Source of the DNA: Polyangium sp. y55x31
Lineage (GTDB): Bacteria > Myxococcota_A > Polyangia > Polyangiales > Polyangiaceae
Direction of reading: 5' to 3'
NCBI RefSeq assembly: GCF_029946505.1
Contig: NZ_JARZHG010000030.1
Location: 62,001-126,000, forward strand
DNA length: 64,000 bases
Below the pieces are notes generated by a model, which did no database searches, was not told the DNA's origin, and saw nothing but the letters and a program-made list of their open reading frames with translations. Positions 1-8,062 of the stretch are shown here, in pieces. Every line of letters starts with the position of its first letter. Positions within the stretch are counted from its first letter, which is position 1. The translations under genes and the position numbers were made by a program.

Positions 1-2
1 TG

Positions 3-1316
3 GTGCGCCTCGACGCAGCCGACGCGCCGCTCGCACGGACGATCCTTCGCTTCGAACCTGCGCCCGACGTGATCGATCTCGATCGCGAGACCGTGCTGCT
101 CACGGGATCGCTGCGCGTCGATCGCGTCGGGTCGTCCCGATCCACCACCACGCGGCGCGAAGGGCTCGCGATCAAGCTCGAGGACGAGCGCGGCGAGCGC
201 ATCGCGGAGGGGCAGACGGGCGGCGATGGACGCGTGCGTTTCGAGATCCCGAGCGCGTCGTTCCCCGGTCCCGGATCGGGCGAGCTGCGCCTGCGCTTCG
301 AAGGGACGACGACGCTCGCGAAGGCGACGACGACGCAGCCGATCGTGAGGCGCGCCGAAGTGCGGCTCGCGCTCGCGCATCCCGTCGACGCGGCGGATCC
401 CGAGGACGGCGTCGGGATCGATGTGGATGTCACGACCTCGCGAGGTCCGGTGACGGGCGGCGTGGTCGAGGCGCTGCGCGGGAGCGAGAGCGTGGGCGCG
501 GGCGCGGTGCAGGGCGGCAAGGCGCACGTCATCGCTTCGTTCGCGCTCGAACGAGCAGGCGTCGTGCCGTTGACGCTGCGGTACGTGCCCGCCGCGCCTT
601 TCTACAAGTCGGGGGCGAACCTCCAGGTCGACGTGAACGTCAAGGGGCCGGGCATCGCGCGGCAAATCTTGATCGCGATCGTGGTACTCGCAGTGACCGC
701 GTGGATCGTCTTCGGCTGGCGGCGCGCGCCCATGCCTCCGAAGAAAGACGAGGACGACGAAGCGCATCCCGTGCCGTCGGGACGCGCCGGCGTCGAGGTC
801 GTGCGAGCATCGACGGGACAGGGTGGTTATCGTGGCTCGGTGCTCGACGCGCACGATGGAATCCCGATCGCCGGCGCGCGGCTCGTCGTCGTGGCGCCCG
901 CGTTCCAAGGCGACGGTGTCATCGCGCGCGCGACCGCCGACGAACGTGGAACCTTCGTGCTGGATGTGCCCTACCGCAGCGATGCGCGCCTCGTGATCGA
1001 AGCGGACGAGCACAGCAAGTACGAGCAGGCGCTTCCCCCGCCGGGTGTGCTGCGCGTTGCCCTGATCACCCGCCGCCGCGCGCTGCTCGAGCGGCTCGTG
1101 AAATGGGCGCGCCGCACCGGAGCGCCTTTCGACATGCAACCCGAGCCGACCCCCGGACACGTACGGCGGGCGGCTTTCCGCGCGAACAACGCGGAGATCG
1201 AGTCCTGGGCGCGAGCCCTCGAGCACGCTGCGTACAGCCCCTCCGTCGTCGACGAGGGGGTCGAAGCGGCGCTCCTCAACGACGAACCCAGGGGCGGCCG
1301 AAAGCCGGCAGGATGA
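3..1316 (+). CDS. Membrane protein with carboxypeptidase regulatory-like domain (probably 5' truncated)
   Basis: The reading frame is open to the left edge and the first in-frame start (GTG at 3) has no visible signal peptide, so this is probably the C-terminal part of a larger envelope protein. The first 215 residues are beta-rich and resemble repeated Ig-like/bacterial surface modules. A single hydrophobic segment follows at about residues 219-241 (ending VTAWIVFGW), then a charged linker and a second beta module at about 267-345. That module has the pattern of carboxypeptidase regulatory-like domains (GSVLDAHDGIPIAGARLVV, later TADERGTFVLDVP). The last 90 residues are helical and Arg-rich. 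I do not recognise a specific function. It ends 129 bp before ftsY, which has its own promoter. Confidence 0.6.
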   Translation: MRLDAADAPLARTILRFEPAPDVIDLDRETVLLTGSLRVDRVGSSRSTTTRREGLAIKLEDERGERIAEGQTGGDGRVRFEIPSASFPGPGSGELRLRFEGTTTLAKATTTQPIVRRAEVRLALAHPVDAADPEDGVGIDVDVTTSRGPVTGGVVEALRGSESVGAGAVQGGKAHVIASFALERAGVVPLTLRYVPAAPFYKSGANLQVDVNVKGPGIARQILIAIVVLAVTAWIVFGWRRAPMPPKKDEDDEAHPVPSGRAGVEVVRASTGQGGYRGSVLDAHDGIPIAGARLVVVAPAFQGDGVIARATADERGTFVLDVPYRSDARLVIEADEHSKYEQALPPPGVLRVALITRRRALLERLVKWARRTGAPFDMQPEPTPGHVRRAAFRANNAEIESWARALEHAAYSPSVVDEGVEAALLNDEPRGGRKPAG

Positions 1317-1380
1317 CGTGAACTGCCCCCGCCTCCCCCACCCGTACGCTCCCTTTGCCGTCGCGCGCAGAGCACACACG

Positions 1381-1408
1381 TTGACGTACGGGTACCGTCC
1401 CATATAGT
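1381..1408 (+). promoter_or_regulatory. Sigma70-type promoter of ftsY
   Basis: TTGACG (1381-1386) and TATAGT (1403-1408) are separated by 16 bp, each matching the consensus at 5 of 6 positions. Transcription would start near 1415, about 30 bp before the ftsY start codon. The placement in an intergenic gap and the match quality in such GC-rich DNA make it credible. Confidence 0.7.
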
Positions 1409-1445
1409 CGCGAACCAGTTCGCGGACCGCTGGAGAACGCACATC

Positions 1446-2855
1446 GTGGACCCCCTCTACATCGTCATCGGTCTCGTGGTCGTGGCGCTGGCCGTCTACT
1501 TCCTGTTCATCAGGAAGCCGGAAGCGCCCAAGAAGCTCGAGACGCCGCCGGAGCCGAAGAAGCTCCCGGAGACAAAGGCGCCCGAGCGTGAACAGCCGGC
1601 CAAGGCCGCGGGGAAACCCGCGAAGGAGGAGCCGAAGCCGGCTGCTCCTGCGAAGGCCAAGCCGGCCGAAGAGGCCAAGGAGGCCAAGAAGAAGGAGGAG
1701 AAGAAGGCTGCCGAGCCCACGCCGGCCGTCGTGGAGAAGCAGCCCGAGCCCGCGCCCGTCGCGAAGGAGCCCGAGGCGAAGCAGCCCGAGCCCGCGCCCG
1801 TGCAAGCTCCGACGCCCGTCGCCGAGCCTGCGCCGAAGCCCGCAGAGGCGCCTGCGATCAAGCCCGTGGCGATCGCGGCGCGCGAACTGCCTGCGCCGTC
1901 GGCTCCGCGCAAGAAGGATGTCGAAGGCCTGCGACGCGGGCTCACGAAGGCACGCGAGAGCGAGGGCTTCTTCGGTCGCTTGAAGGCGCTCTTCGTCGGC
2001 CGCAGCGAGGTCGATCCCGGCCTCGTCGATCAGATCGAGGAGGTGCTCCTGACCTCCGACGTCGGTGTGAAGACGACCGAGGCGCTGCTCGAAGAGATCC
2101 GCACGGGCATCAAGGAGAAGAAGCTCGTCAAGGACGAGCAGGTCTGGGATGCCTTGCGTCGTCGTGCGCGTGAGCTCCTCGGTGGGAGCGGCGGCAACAT
2201 CAAGTTCCCCGCGCGTCCCACGGTCGTGATGTTCGTGGGCGTCAACGGCGCGGGCAAGACGACGACGATCGGCAAGCTCGCGACCAAGCTCAAGGCGGAA
2301 GGGAAGACCGTCGTGCTCGCCGCGGGCGACACGTTCCGCGCGGCGGCGGTGCAGCAGCTCATCGTGTGGGGCAAGCGCGTCGGCTGTGAGGTCGTGAGCG
2401 GCAAGGATGGCGCGAACCCGGGCGCGGTCATCTACGACGCGATCCAGAAGGCTGCGGAGATCGGTGCCGACGTCGTGCTCGCCGACACGGCGGGTCGCTT
2501 GCACACGAAGACGAACTTGATGGACGAGCTCAAGAAGGTTGCGCGCACGATCGACAAGGCGCTGCCGGGAGCTCCGCACGAGACGCTGCTCGTGCTCGAT
2601 GCGACGAACGGTCAGAACGCGCTGCAGCAGGCGGCGATGTTCAAGGAGGCGCTGCCGCTCTCGGGCATCGTGCTCACGAAGCTCGACGGCACGGCGAAGG
2701 GCGGCGTCGTGCTCGGCATCTGCGCGGAGCATGCGCTGCCGGTGCGCTACATCGGCATCGGCGAACGTCCCGACGAGCTGCGTGACTTCAACGCGGACGA
2801 GTTTGTCGAGGCGCTGCTCGGTCAGGCCGACGAGTCAACGGACGCGGCGGCGTGA
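1446..2855 (+). CDS. ftsY: Signal recognition particle receptor FtsY
   Basis: FtsY is the SRP receptor GTPase that delivers ribosome-SRP complexes to the SecYEG translocon at the inner membrane. The 469-residue product begins with a transmembrane segment (about residues 6-22), followed by a roughly 115-residue Lys/Pro/Glu/Ala-rich linker, the four-helix N domain (about 155-245) and the G domain. GTPase motifs are clear: the P-loop GVNGAGKT (265-272), DTAGR (347-351) and TKLDG (411-415). The GTG start at 1446 is chosen because the hydrophobic anchor begins within five residues of it. Many proteobacterial FtsY proteins attach peripherally through an acidic A domain; here a real membrane anchor plus a low-complexity spacer takes that role. 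Confidence 0.96.
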   Translation: MDPLYIVIGLVVVALAVYFLFIRKPEAPKKLETPPEPKKLPETKAPEREQPAKAAGKPAKEEPKPAAPAKAKPAEEAKEAKKKEEKKAAEPTPAVVEKQPEPAPVAKEPEAKQPEPAPVQAPTPVAEPAPKPAEAPAIKPVAIAARELPAPSAPRKKDVEGLRRGLTKARESEGFFGRLKALFVGRSEVDPGLVDQIEEVLLTSDVGVKTTEALLEEIRTGIKEKKLVKDEQVWDALRRRARELLGGSGGNIKFPARPTVVMFVGVNGAGKTTTIGKLATKLKAEGKTVVLAAGDTFRAAAVQQLIVWGKRVGCEVVSGKDGANPGAVIYDAIQKAAEIGADVVLADTAGRLHTKTNLMDELKKVARTIDKALPGAPHETLLVLDATNGQNALQQAAMFKEALPLSGIVLTKLDGTAKGGVVLGICAEHALPVRYIGIGERPDELRDFNADEFVEALLGQADESTDAAA

Positions 2856-3225
2856 ACCTCTGCGCCGAGCACGAAACACGCGCGACGGGGCCCCGACCGG
2901 GAGCGGAGACGGGGCCGCGCCGCGCACGTTTCGGACGGATGGCGCAAAGGTCATGGATATCGTTTGATTTTCTTGCTCGTACGCGAGCATCTCGTGGTTG
3001 GATGGGCGTGGATCGTGTCGCTCTGCGTGAGCAGCCGGGACGGTCCTGCCCGATCCGATCCGAGAGAGAAACAGATTTGGTTGTTGATTCCCTGATTTTA
3101 CGCGTGATATAGTCCGTCCCGCTTGTCGGTAGACCGTTTTTTTGAATGAAGTCGCGCAGTTAGACTTGTACGGACGGACCGGACCGAACGATGCTCACGT
3201 CGCACGGACTGCGGAAGGGATGGCG
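2856..3225 (+). other. Intergenic region between ftsY and the outer-membrane barrel genes
   Basis: A 370-bp gap with no convincing gene. Its second half (about 2955-3145) is clearly more AT-rich than the surroundings and contains a candidate promoter at 3084-3113, leaving a leader of about 105 nt before the next start codon. A GC-rich inverted repeat (arms 2889-2895 and 2910-2916) follows ftsY but lacks a T-tract, so I do not call it a terminator. Confidence 0.6.
3084..3113 (+). promoter_or_regulatory. Candidate sigma70-type promoter for the barrel gene pair
   Basis: TTGATT (3084-3089), an 18-bp spacer and TATAGT (3108-3113) lie in an AT-rich pocket about 115 bp upstream of the first outer-membrane barrel gene. 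The -10 hexamer equals those of the ftsY promoter and of the export-gene promoter at 35940-35969. Confidence 0.55.
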
Positions 3226-4203
3226 ATGAACCAGGTTCGCGTGGGGCTCCTCGTGGCGGCTGCGCTGCTGGCCATGCCGGTGACGGCGGCAGCGCAACCG
3301 AAGAAGGAACAACCGAAGGAGATCAACCTCGACGACGAGGGAGCCGAGAAGCCTGCTGACGCCCCCGCTGAGGGCGAGGGCGAGGCCGCCGGCACCGGCG
3401 AGGGTGAGGGCGAGACTCCTGGCGGCGAGGGTGAAGGCCTCGGGGACATCTGTAAGATCGACCCGTCGGCCTGCCCGAGCATCAACATGGATGAGGCCGC
3501 GAAGCGGGACATCAACGCTGAGATGTACGCGGTGCAGCAGATCTACGCGCTGCGCCGGTTCCGCTTCGAGATCACGCCCTACTTCGGGATCACGATGAAC
3601 GACCAGTTCGTCGCGCACCCCGCGCCCGGGCTCGGTCTCAACTTCTACATCACGAACGTGCTCGCGGTCGGGGTCAACGGCAACTTCTACGCCGCCCTGA
3701 ACTCGCCCTCGAACTTCAACTTCCAGACGAGCCGCGCAGCGCGCGTCGGTATTCCGATCACGGAGTACGCCTGGAACGCGAACGCGAACTTCTCGTACGT
3801 GCCTGCGTACGGCAAGTTCGCCGGGTTCGGCGACTTCATCTTCCACTACGACTTCTACGTGCTCGGCGGCGTCGGCGCGATCGCGACGCGCCCGATCGCC
3901 GTCGTCGACCCTGACAACCGCACGTTCGAGTTCAAGCCTCGGCTGTCGTTCCACGTCGGCGGCGGGCTCCGCATCTTCTTCAACCGCTGGTTCGCGGTCG
4001 TGGCGGAGCTCAGCGACTACATCTTCTTCGACGAGCTCGAGAACCCGGGTATCGCGACCGGCAACGACGCCAACGGCAATCCGAGAGCACAGGATCCGAC
4101 GACCTGGACCGCTCCCGAGACGAGCTTCACCAACAACGTCCAGGCACAGGTCGGGTTTTCGGTCTTCCTGCCGTTCAGCTGGGAATACCGGCTGCCCAAG
4201 TGA
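3226..4203 (+). CDS. Outer-membrane beta-barrel protein, myxobacterial type (GltA/GltB-like)
   Basis: 325 residues. The ATG at 3226 is favoured over upstream starts because GGAAGGGA lies about 6 nt before it and a clean signal peptide follows at once (hydrophobic core GLLVAAALLAMPVTAAA). An acidic Gly/Glu-rich stretch (about residues 30-75) comes next, with several Gly-Glu repeats. The rest is a small barrel of alternating aromatic/polar strands (for example FRFEITPYFGITMNDQF) ending in an aromatic-rich strand. This is the pattern of the myxobacterial outer-membrane beta-barrel family (TIGR04565-like) that includes the gliding proteins GltA and GltB. It is followed 63 bp later by a paralogue, so the two likely form an operon and may act as a pair. 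The gliding role is inferred from family and pairing only. Confidence 0.75.
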   Translation: MNQVRVGLLVAAALLAMPVTAAAQPKKEQPKEINLDDEGAEKPADAPAEGEGEAAGTGEGEGETPGGEGEGLGDICKIDPSACPSINMDEAAKRDINAEMYAVQQIYALRRFRFEITPYFGITMNDQFVAHPAPGLGLNFYITNVLAVGVNGNFYAALNSPSNFNFQTSRAARVGIPITEYAWNANANFSYVPAYGKFAGFGDFIFHYDFYVLGGVGAIATRPIAVVDPDNRTFEFKPRLSFHVGGGLRIFFNRWFAVVAELSDYIFFDELENPGIATGNDANGNPRAQDPTTWTAPETSFTNNVQAQVGFSVFLPFSWEYRLPK

Positions 4204-4266
4204 GCCGAGGGGCAGCGAGGCGTGCAAGGAACATCCGGGACGATTCAGCCAAGTACGGGGACATGC

Positions 4267-5199
4267 ATGATGCGTCGATTCGTGAATAGCCTTTGCGCGT
4301 CTCGCCTGCTCCGCAGGGGCATGCTCGCGGCGCTCACGGGATGTGCAGCGCTCGCCATGAGCGCAGGTGCCGAAGCGCAGGAGATTCAGCTCACGGGTCC
4401 CCTCGCGGGGGCCCCGGCCGTGCGGAAGTTGCGCCTGCATCGCGCGGGCCGCTTCGAAATTACGCCGAGCGCGTCCTTTACACTGCTCGACGAGTACCAG
4501 CGCACGATCATGCCTGGTCTGCGCGTGATGTACCATCCGACCGACTGGTTCGGGTTCGGTCTCTGGGGCGGCTACGGCATCCAGTCGACGACGTCGCTCA
4601 CCGACGAGCTGCAGGTGAAGGCGATCGACGAGCGTAACTGCCCCGCGGACTCGAACACGGCGACCGACACGGCCTGCAAGCTGACGGCCGTCAACCTGAC
4701 CCGCGGCAACCTCGCCCAGGATCAGCTCGGCCGCATGCAGTGGGTCGCGGCGCCGCAAGTCACGTTCGTTCCGTTCCGCGGGAAGCTGGCGCTGTTCGCG
4801 ACGCTCTTCGTCGACACGGACATCAACCTCTTCGCCGGTGTGGCGGCCATCGGCCTCCAGGAGCGCGCGCCCTGCGGCAAGGACAACGACGGCAACGACC
4901 TCAACGACCGCCCCTGCGCGGCGCAGAGTTCGTTCGCGCTCGAGAGCCGCGTCGCCATCGCGCCCACGTTCGGCGTCGGCTGGAACTTCTACCCGACGTC
5001 GTTCTTCGGCTTCGGCGCGGAGTGGAGGGCGCTTCCCTTCGCGTGGAACACGTCCGGCTTCGACAACGCCGGCGCGGGCAACGACGAGGCCTTCCCCGAC
5101 ACGGCGGTCAACAACAAAGATCGTCAGTTCCGCATGAACAGCATGATCTCCGTCAACCTGATGTTCTCCCTTCCCATGAAGGTGAAGAACAGCGACTGA
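4267..5199 (+). CDS. Outer-membrane beta-barrel protein, second of a tandem pair
   Basis: 310 residues from the ATG at 4267 (a second ATG follows at 4270), with GGGG 6 nt upstream. A signal peptide with core GMLAALTGCAALAMSAGAEA is followed by a mature chain that starts with the same motif as its neighbour (RFEITPSASFTLLDEYQRTIMPGL against RFEITPYFGITMNDQF, shown here only as a comparison). The two genes are therefore paralogues. Strands alternate through to a C-terminal hydrophobic strand. A Cys/Asp/Asn-rich loop (about residues 120-145, and again at about 205-225) is likely extracellular. A terminator hairpin follows at 5281. Family assignment is good; the substrate or partner is unknown. 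Confidence 0.72.
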   Translation: MMRRFVNSLCASRLLRRGMLAALTGCAALAMSAGAEAQEIQLTGPLAGAPAVRKLRLHRAGRFEITPSASFTLLDEYQRTIMPGLRVMYHPTDWFGFGLWGGYGIQSTTSLTDELQVKAIDERNCPADSNTATDTACKLTAVNLTRGNLAQDQLGRMQWVAAPQVTFVPFRGKLALFATLFVDTDINLFAGVAAIGLQERAPCGKDNDGNDLNDRPCAAQSSFALESRVAIAPTFGVGWNFYPTSFFGFGAEWRALPFAWNTSGFDNAGAGNDEAFPDTAVNNKDRQFRMNSMISVNLMFSLPMKVKNSD

Positions 5200-5280
5200 C
5201 GAAGACGAAGCCGGCTGCACCGCAGCCGATGACACGCCCCGGGATGCGGGCGGCCGAGACGGAGACCCGAAGCTCCGCGA

Positions 5281-5310
5281 CGCCCCGCGCATCACGGGGC
5301 GTTTCGCTTT
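5281..5310 (+). terminator. Intrinsic terminator after the barrel pair
   Basis: A perfect 7-bp GC stem (CGCCCCG at 5281-5287, CGGGGCG at 5295-5301) with a 7-nt loop is followed by TTTCGCTTT. It lies 80 bp downstream of the second barrel gene and before an independently started gene. Confidence 0.7.
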
Positions 5311-5433
5311 CGAAGCCGCGCTGGCAGGGGCAGCGCGCTCCTCACGAGGTCGAGCACTTGCTTTGTCTCTGGCGAGGGCCTATGCGAAGCCTGCTCCAGC
5401 CCTCCCCCTGCCGGGCCGGAGCGCGAGGTAGAG

Positions 5434-6213
5434 GTGGGCATTTTCGACTTCCTCCGTAGCAAAGGCGCGAAGAGCGCGCCCCCGTCGGGCAGCGCGCCCG
5501 CCGTCGACAAGAAGATCGCCGGGCCGGCCAAGGTCGTCGCGGACAAACGCGCCCAGACCTACGACCGCCTGGAGGCCATTCAGGCCCTCGTCGACATGAA
5601 GACGCCGGAGGCAGCCGCCGCGCTCCTCAAGCGCTTCAACTTCACGATCGATCCTTCGATCACGGACGCCGAAGAGAAGGACCTCGCGTTCCGCGGCATC
5701 GTCGCCGCAGGCAAGGACGTCGTCCCCGCGGTCATCGAGTTCTGCACGAAGGCCGAAGCGCTGACGTGGCCGCTCAAGGTGCTCGATGCCGTGCTCGACG
5801 AGGACGCGTACCGCGAGGAGCTGCTGGATCTGCTCGAGGGCTTCGACACCGAGTACGCGCGCAACGTCGAGCCGAAGATCCAGATCATCCAGGCGCTCGA
5901 AGAGGTCGTGCACGAGGACGTACGCGCGGCGGTGGAGCGCTTCTTCGAGGATGTCAACGAGACCGTGCGGTTCCACGCGGTCCAGACGACGTTCGCCCAG
6001 GCGATGCCCGAGAGCGTCAAGCCGCTCATCGACATGCTCGTGAGCGAGGAGTCGGTCCGCGTGAAGAACAAGGTCGCCGAGGGCCTGCTCGTCCGCGGGT
6101 GGACGATCCCCGAGGATCGTAGGGACGCCGTCGCCGACGCGCTCGGCGACACCGGCGGCTACACGGTCGGCGAAAGCGGCAAGATCGTGAAGCGTTCGCT
6201 CCGCTTCGGCTGA
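5434..6213 (+). CDS. HEAT-repeat protein
   Basis: 259 residues, GTG start at 5434 with a purine-rich GAGGTAGAG just upstream. After a short N-terminal segment (MGIFDFLRSKG...) and a Ser/Pro/Gly linker, the chain is a series of helical pairs characteristic of HEAT/armadillo-like solenoids. Examples are LEAIQALVDMKTPEAAAALL, VVPAVIEFCTKAEAL and VRFHAVQTTFAQAMPESVKPL. It has no signal peptide, so it should be a cytoplasmic protein-protein interaction scaffold. It sits alone between a terminator and the next transcription unit. The partner is unknown. Confidence 0.75.
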   Translation: MGIFDFLRSKGAKSAPPSGSAPAVDKKIAGPAKVVADKRAQTYDRLEAIQALVDMKTPEAAAALLKRFNFTIDPSITDAEEKDLAFRGIVAAGKDVVPAVIEFCTKAEALTWPLKVLDAVLDEDAYREELLDLLEGFDTEYARNVEPKIQIIQALEEVVHEDVRAAVERFFEDVNETVRFHAVQTTFAQAMPESVKPLIDMLVSEESVRVKNKVAEGLLVRGWTIPEDRRDAVADALGDTGGYTVGESGKIVKRSLRFG

Positions 6214-6415
6214 TCCAAACGCGTAGCGGATTGCGCGCCTCGAGAGCGCGATCGAGCACCAAGCTCGCCCTTCGTCCGTGTTGACAGCGCGGGCCACGCT
6301 GAAAGAGGATCCGTGCTGCCCCGACATGTTGGGGTGTGTCGAAAGCCCAGCGGCGGCCGCGCGGAGACCGCGCACGCTCCCCGGCACCAATCGACGGAAA
6401 GCGAGCATCCCAGGC

Positions 6416-8062
6416 GTGAGGGGACATCGATCGACGCGCCTTTCGCGCGTGGTTGCATCCGGGCTCGCCGCATTTGCCACGGCGATCGCCGCGCATCCGC
6501 GTGATGCGTTTGCCCTCGACTTCGAGGTACAGAGCGACACCGCCGCGCAGGCGTACCAAGTCGCGAGCCCGTGGGGCGACACGATCCTCGATCGGCGTCG
6601 CCTCATGCAGACGCTGTCGCTCGGCGTGTACAACCTGCAGGGCGATCACGTCCCGGGGCGCGCCGATTTTTCGGTCGTCTTGCGGGTGCGCCTCGACGCC
6701 GACTTCGGGATCAACGGCCACCTCGGCGACGCCGATCGCGGCGGCGAGACCAGTTACCTGACCGAGGCGGGGCCCGGCGTGCGCTTCGTTCCGGGCCTGC
6801 AGCAGGCGCCGGTCGATCTCATGTACGCGTACGTCGAGGGACGGAACCTCTTGAACGGCTGGCTCGGCTTCCGGGCGGGTCGGCAATACGTCGTCGACTC
6901 GCTCGGCTGGTGGTCGTTCGACGGCGCGCTCGCGCGCGTGACGACGCCGTACTTCGTGCAGGCCGAGCTCTACGGCGGGCTCGAGCAGCGCGGCGGGCTG
7001 CCGCTGTCGACGTCGCGCTACGAGCGACCCGGCGTTTGGCGCGGCAACCACGCGGGCTTCGGCACCGCGAGTGATCAGCCGAGCGTGACGGACTACCCGT
7101 CGTATCAGTACACGCAGCCCGCGCCTGCGTTCGGCGTCGCGCTCGAGAGCAACGGGCCGAGCTGGATCCACGGACGGCTCTCGTATCGACGCGTCTACAA
7201 CATGGGCACGTCGGTGACGCAGCAGTTCCCCGATCCGACGGGCGGGTATCGCACGGCGAAGGGGCTGCGCGTGTCGCAGGATCGGCTGGGCTACGCGCTC
7301 GATCTCAACAAGAGCGACCTCGGCGCGATCAAGGGCGGCTTCACGTACGACTTCTACAACCAGATCGTCGGCTCGTATTACGGCGGGGTCGAGGCGTACC
7401 TGGGCAAACGCGCGACCGTCGGCGCGGACATCGACTACTTCGTGCCGACGTTCGACGCGGACTCGATCTTCAACTGGTTCACGAAGAGCCCCATCACGAC
7501 GGCGACGGCGCGCGTCTGGGTCGCGCCCACGCAGCGCCTCGATCTCTCGGCCTACGGCGGCGTGCGGATCTGGATGGCCGACGGGGATCCCGAGACGTTC
7601 GGCACGGAGCAGTGCAGGGCTTCGGGGCTCTGCAGCGGCGATCAGGAGATCGATCCGGCGAACTCGAAGACGTTCACCCGCGATCCCGACAACCGCGCGA
7701 TCTCGACGACGATCGACGCGCTCGCGAACGTATCCGGGCGGTATCGCTTCGGCACGGGCGAGGTGGGGCTACGCGGCATGGTGCAGGCCGGCGCGCGTGG
7801 GCACACCGGAGGCGCGGATCTCTCGGGCGAGAAGCGCTTCGACGGCGGGCGTTACCGCGTCGGCGGGCGCGTCTCGCTCTACGACTGGGACGACCCGCTG
7901 CGGCCCGATCGCGGCGCGACGTCGTTCGGCTACGTCCTCGGCGCGGGCGTCCGGCCCGTGCAACAGGCCGACCTGCGGATCGAGTGGGAGCACGACATGA
8001 ACCGGCTCGTCGGGCAGCGCTTCCGCATCGTGGCGCTCCTCAACTTGAGGCTCGGCGGATGA
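6416..8062 (+). CDS. Outer-membrane beta-barrel protein preceding a multiheme cytochrome
   Basis: 548 residues if the GTG at 6416 is used; an upstream GTG at 6278 is in frame, but the extra residues look non-coding. The chosen start gives a signal peptide (core VVASGLAAFATAIAAHPRDAFA) and a mature protein starting LDFEV. The rest shows regularly alternating strands rich in Tyr, Phe, Trp and Gly, for example FRAGRQYVVDSLGWWSFDGA and KGGFTYDFYNQIVGSYYGG. It ends with a barrel-closing strand (FRIVALLNLRL). No heme motifs are present. Its stop codon overlaps the start of the 13-heme cytochrome gene (ATGA), so the two are coupled, as in porin-cytochrome conduits such as MtrB/PioB types. I see no specific MtrB signature, so that role is inferred from context. 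Confidence 0.68.
   Translation: MRGHRSTRLSRVVASGLAAFATAIAAHPRDAFALDFEVQSDTAAQAYQVASPWGDTILDRRRLMQTLSLGVYNLQGDHVPGRADFSVVLRVRLDADFGINGHLGDADRGGETSYLTEAGPGVRFVPGLQQAPVDLMYAYVEGRNLLNGWLGFRAGRQYVVDSLGWWSFDGALARVTTPYFVQAELYGGLEQRGGLPLSTSRYERPGVWRGNHAGFGTASDQPSVTDYPSYQYTQPAPAFGVALESNGPSWIHGRLSYRRVYNMGTSVTQQFPDPTGGYRTAKGLRVSQDRLGYALDLNKSDLGAIKGGFTYDFYNQIVGSYYGGVEAYLGKRATVGADIDYFVPTFDADSIFNWFTKSPITTATARVWVAPTQRLDLSAYGGVRIWMADGDPETFGTEQCRASGLCSGDQEIDPANSKTFTRDPDNRAISTTIDALANVSGRYRFGTGEVGLRGMVQAGARGHTGGADLSGEKRFDGGRYRVGGRVSLYDWDDPLRPDRGATSFGYVLGAGVRPVQQADLRIEWEHDMNRLVGQRFRIVALLNLRLGG

Noticed and set aside
2889-2916. GC-rich inverted repeat after ftsY as a terminator
   Set aside because: The stem is only 7 bp with a 14-nt loop and no T-tract on either strand.
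6281-6310. TTGACA followed by a possible -10 before the outer-membrane barrel gene
   Set aside because: At spacers of 16-18 bp the -10 candidates (for example GAGGAT) match only 3 of 6 positions, so a chance hexamer is likely.
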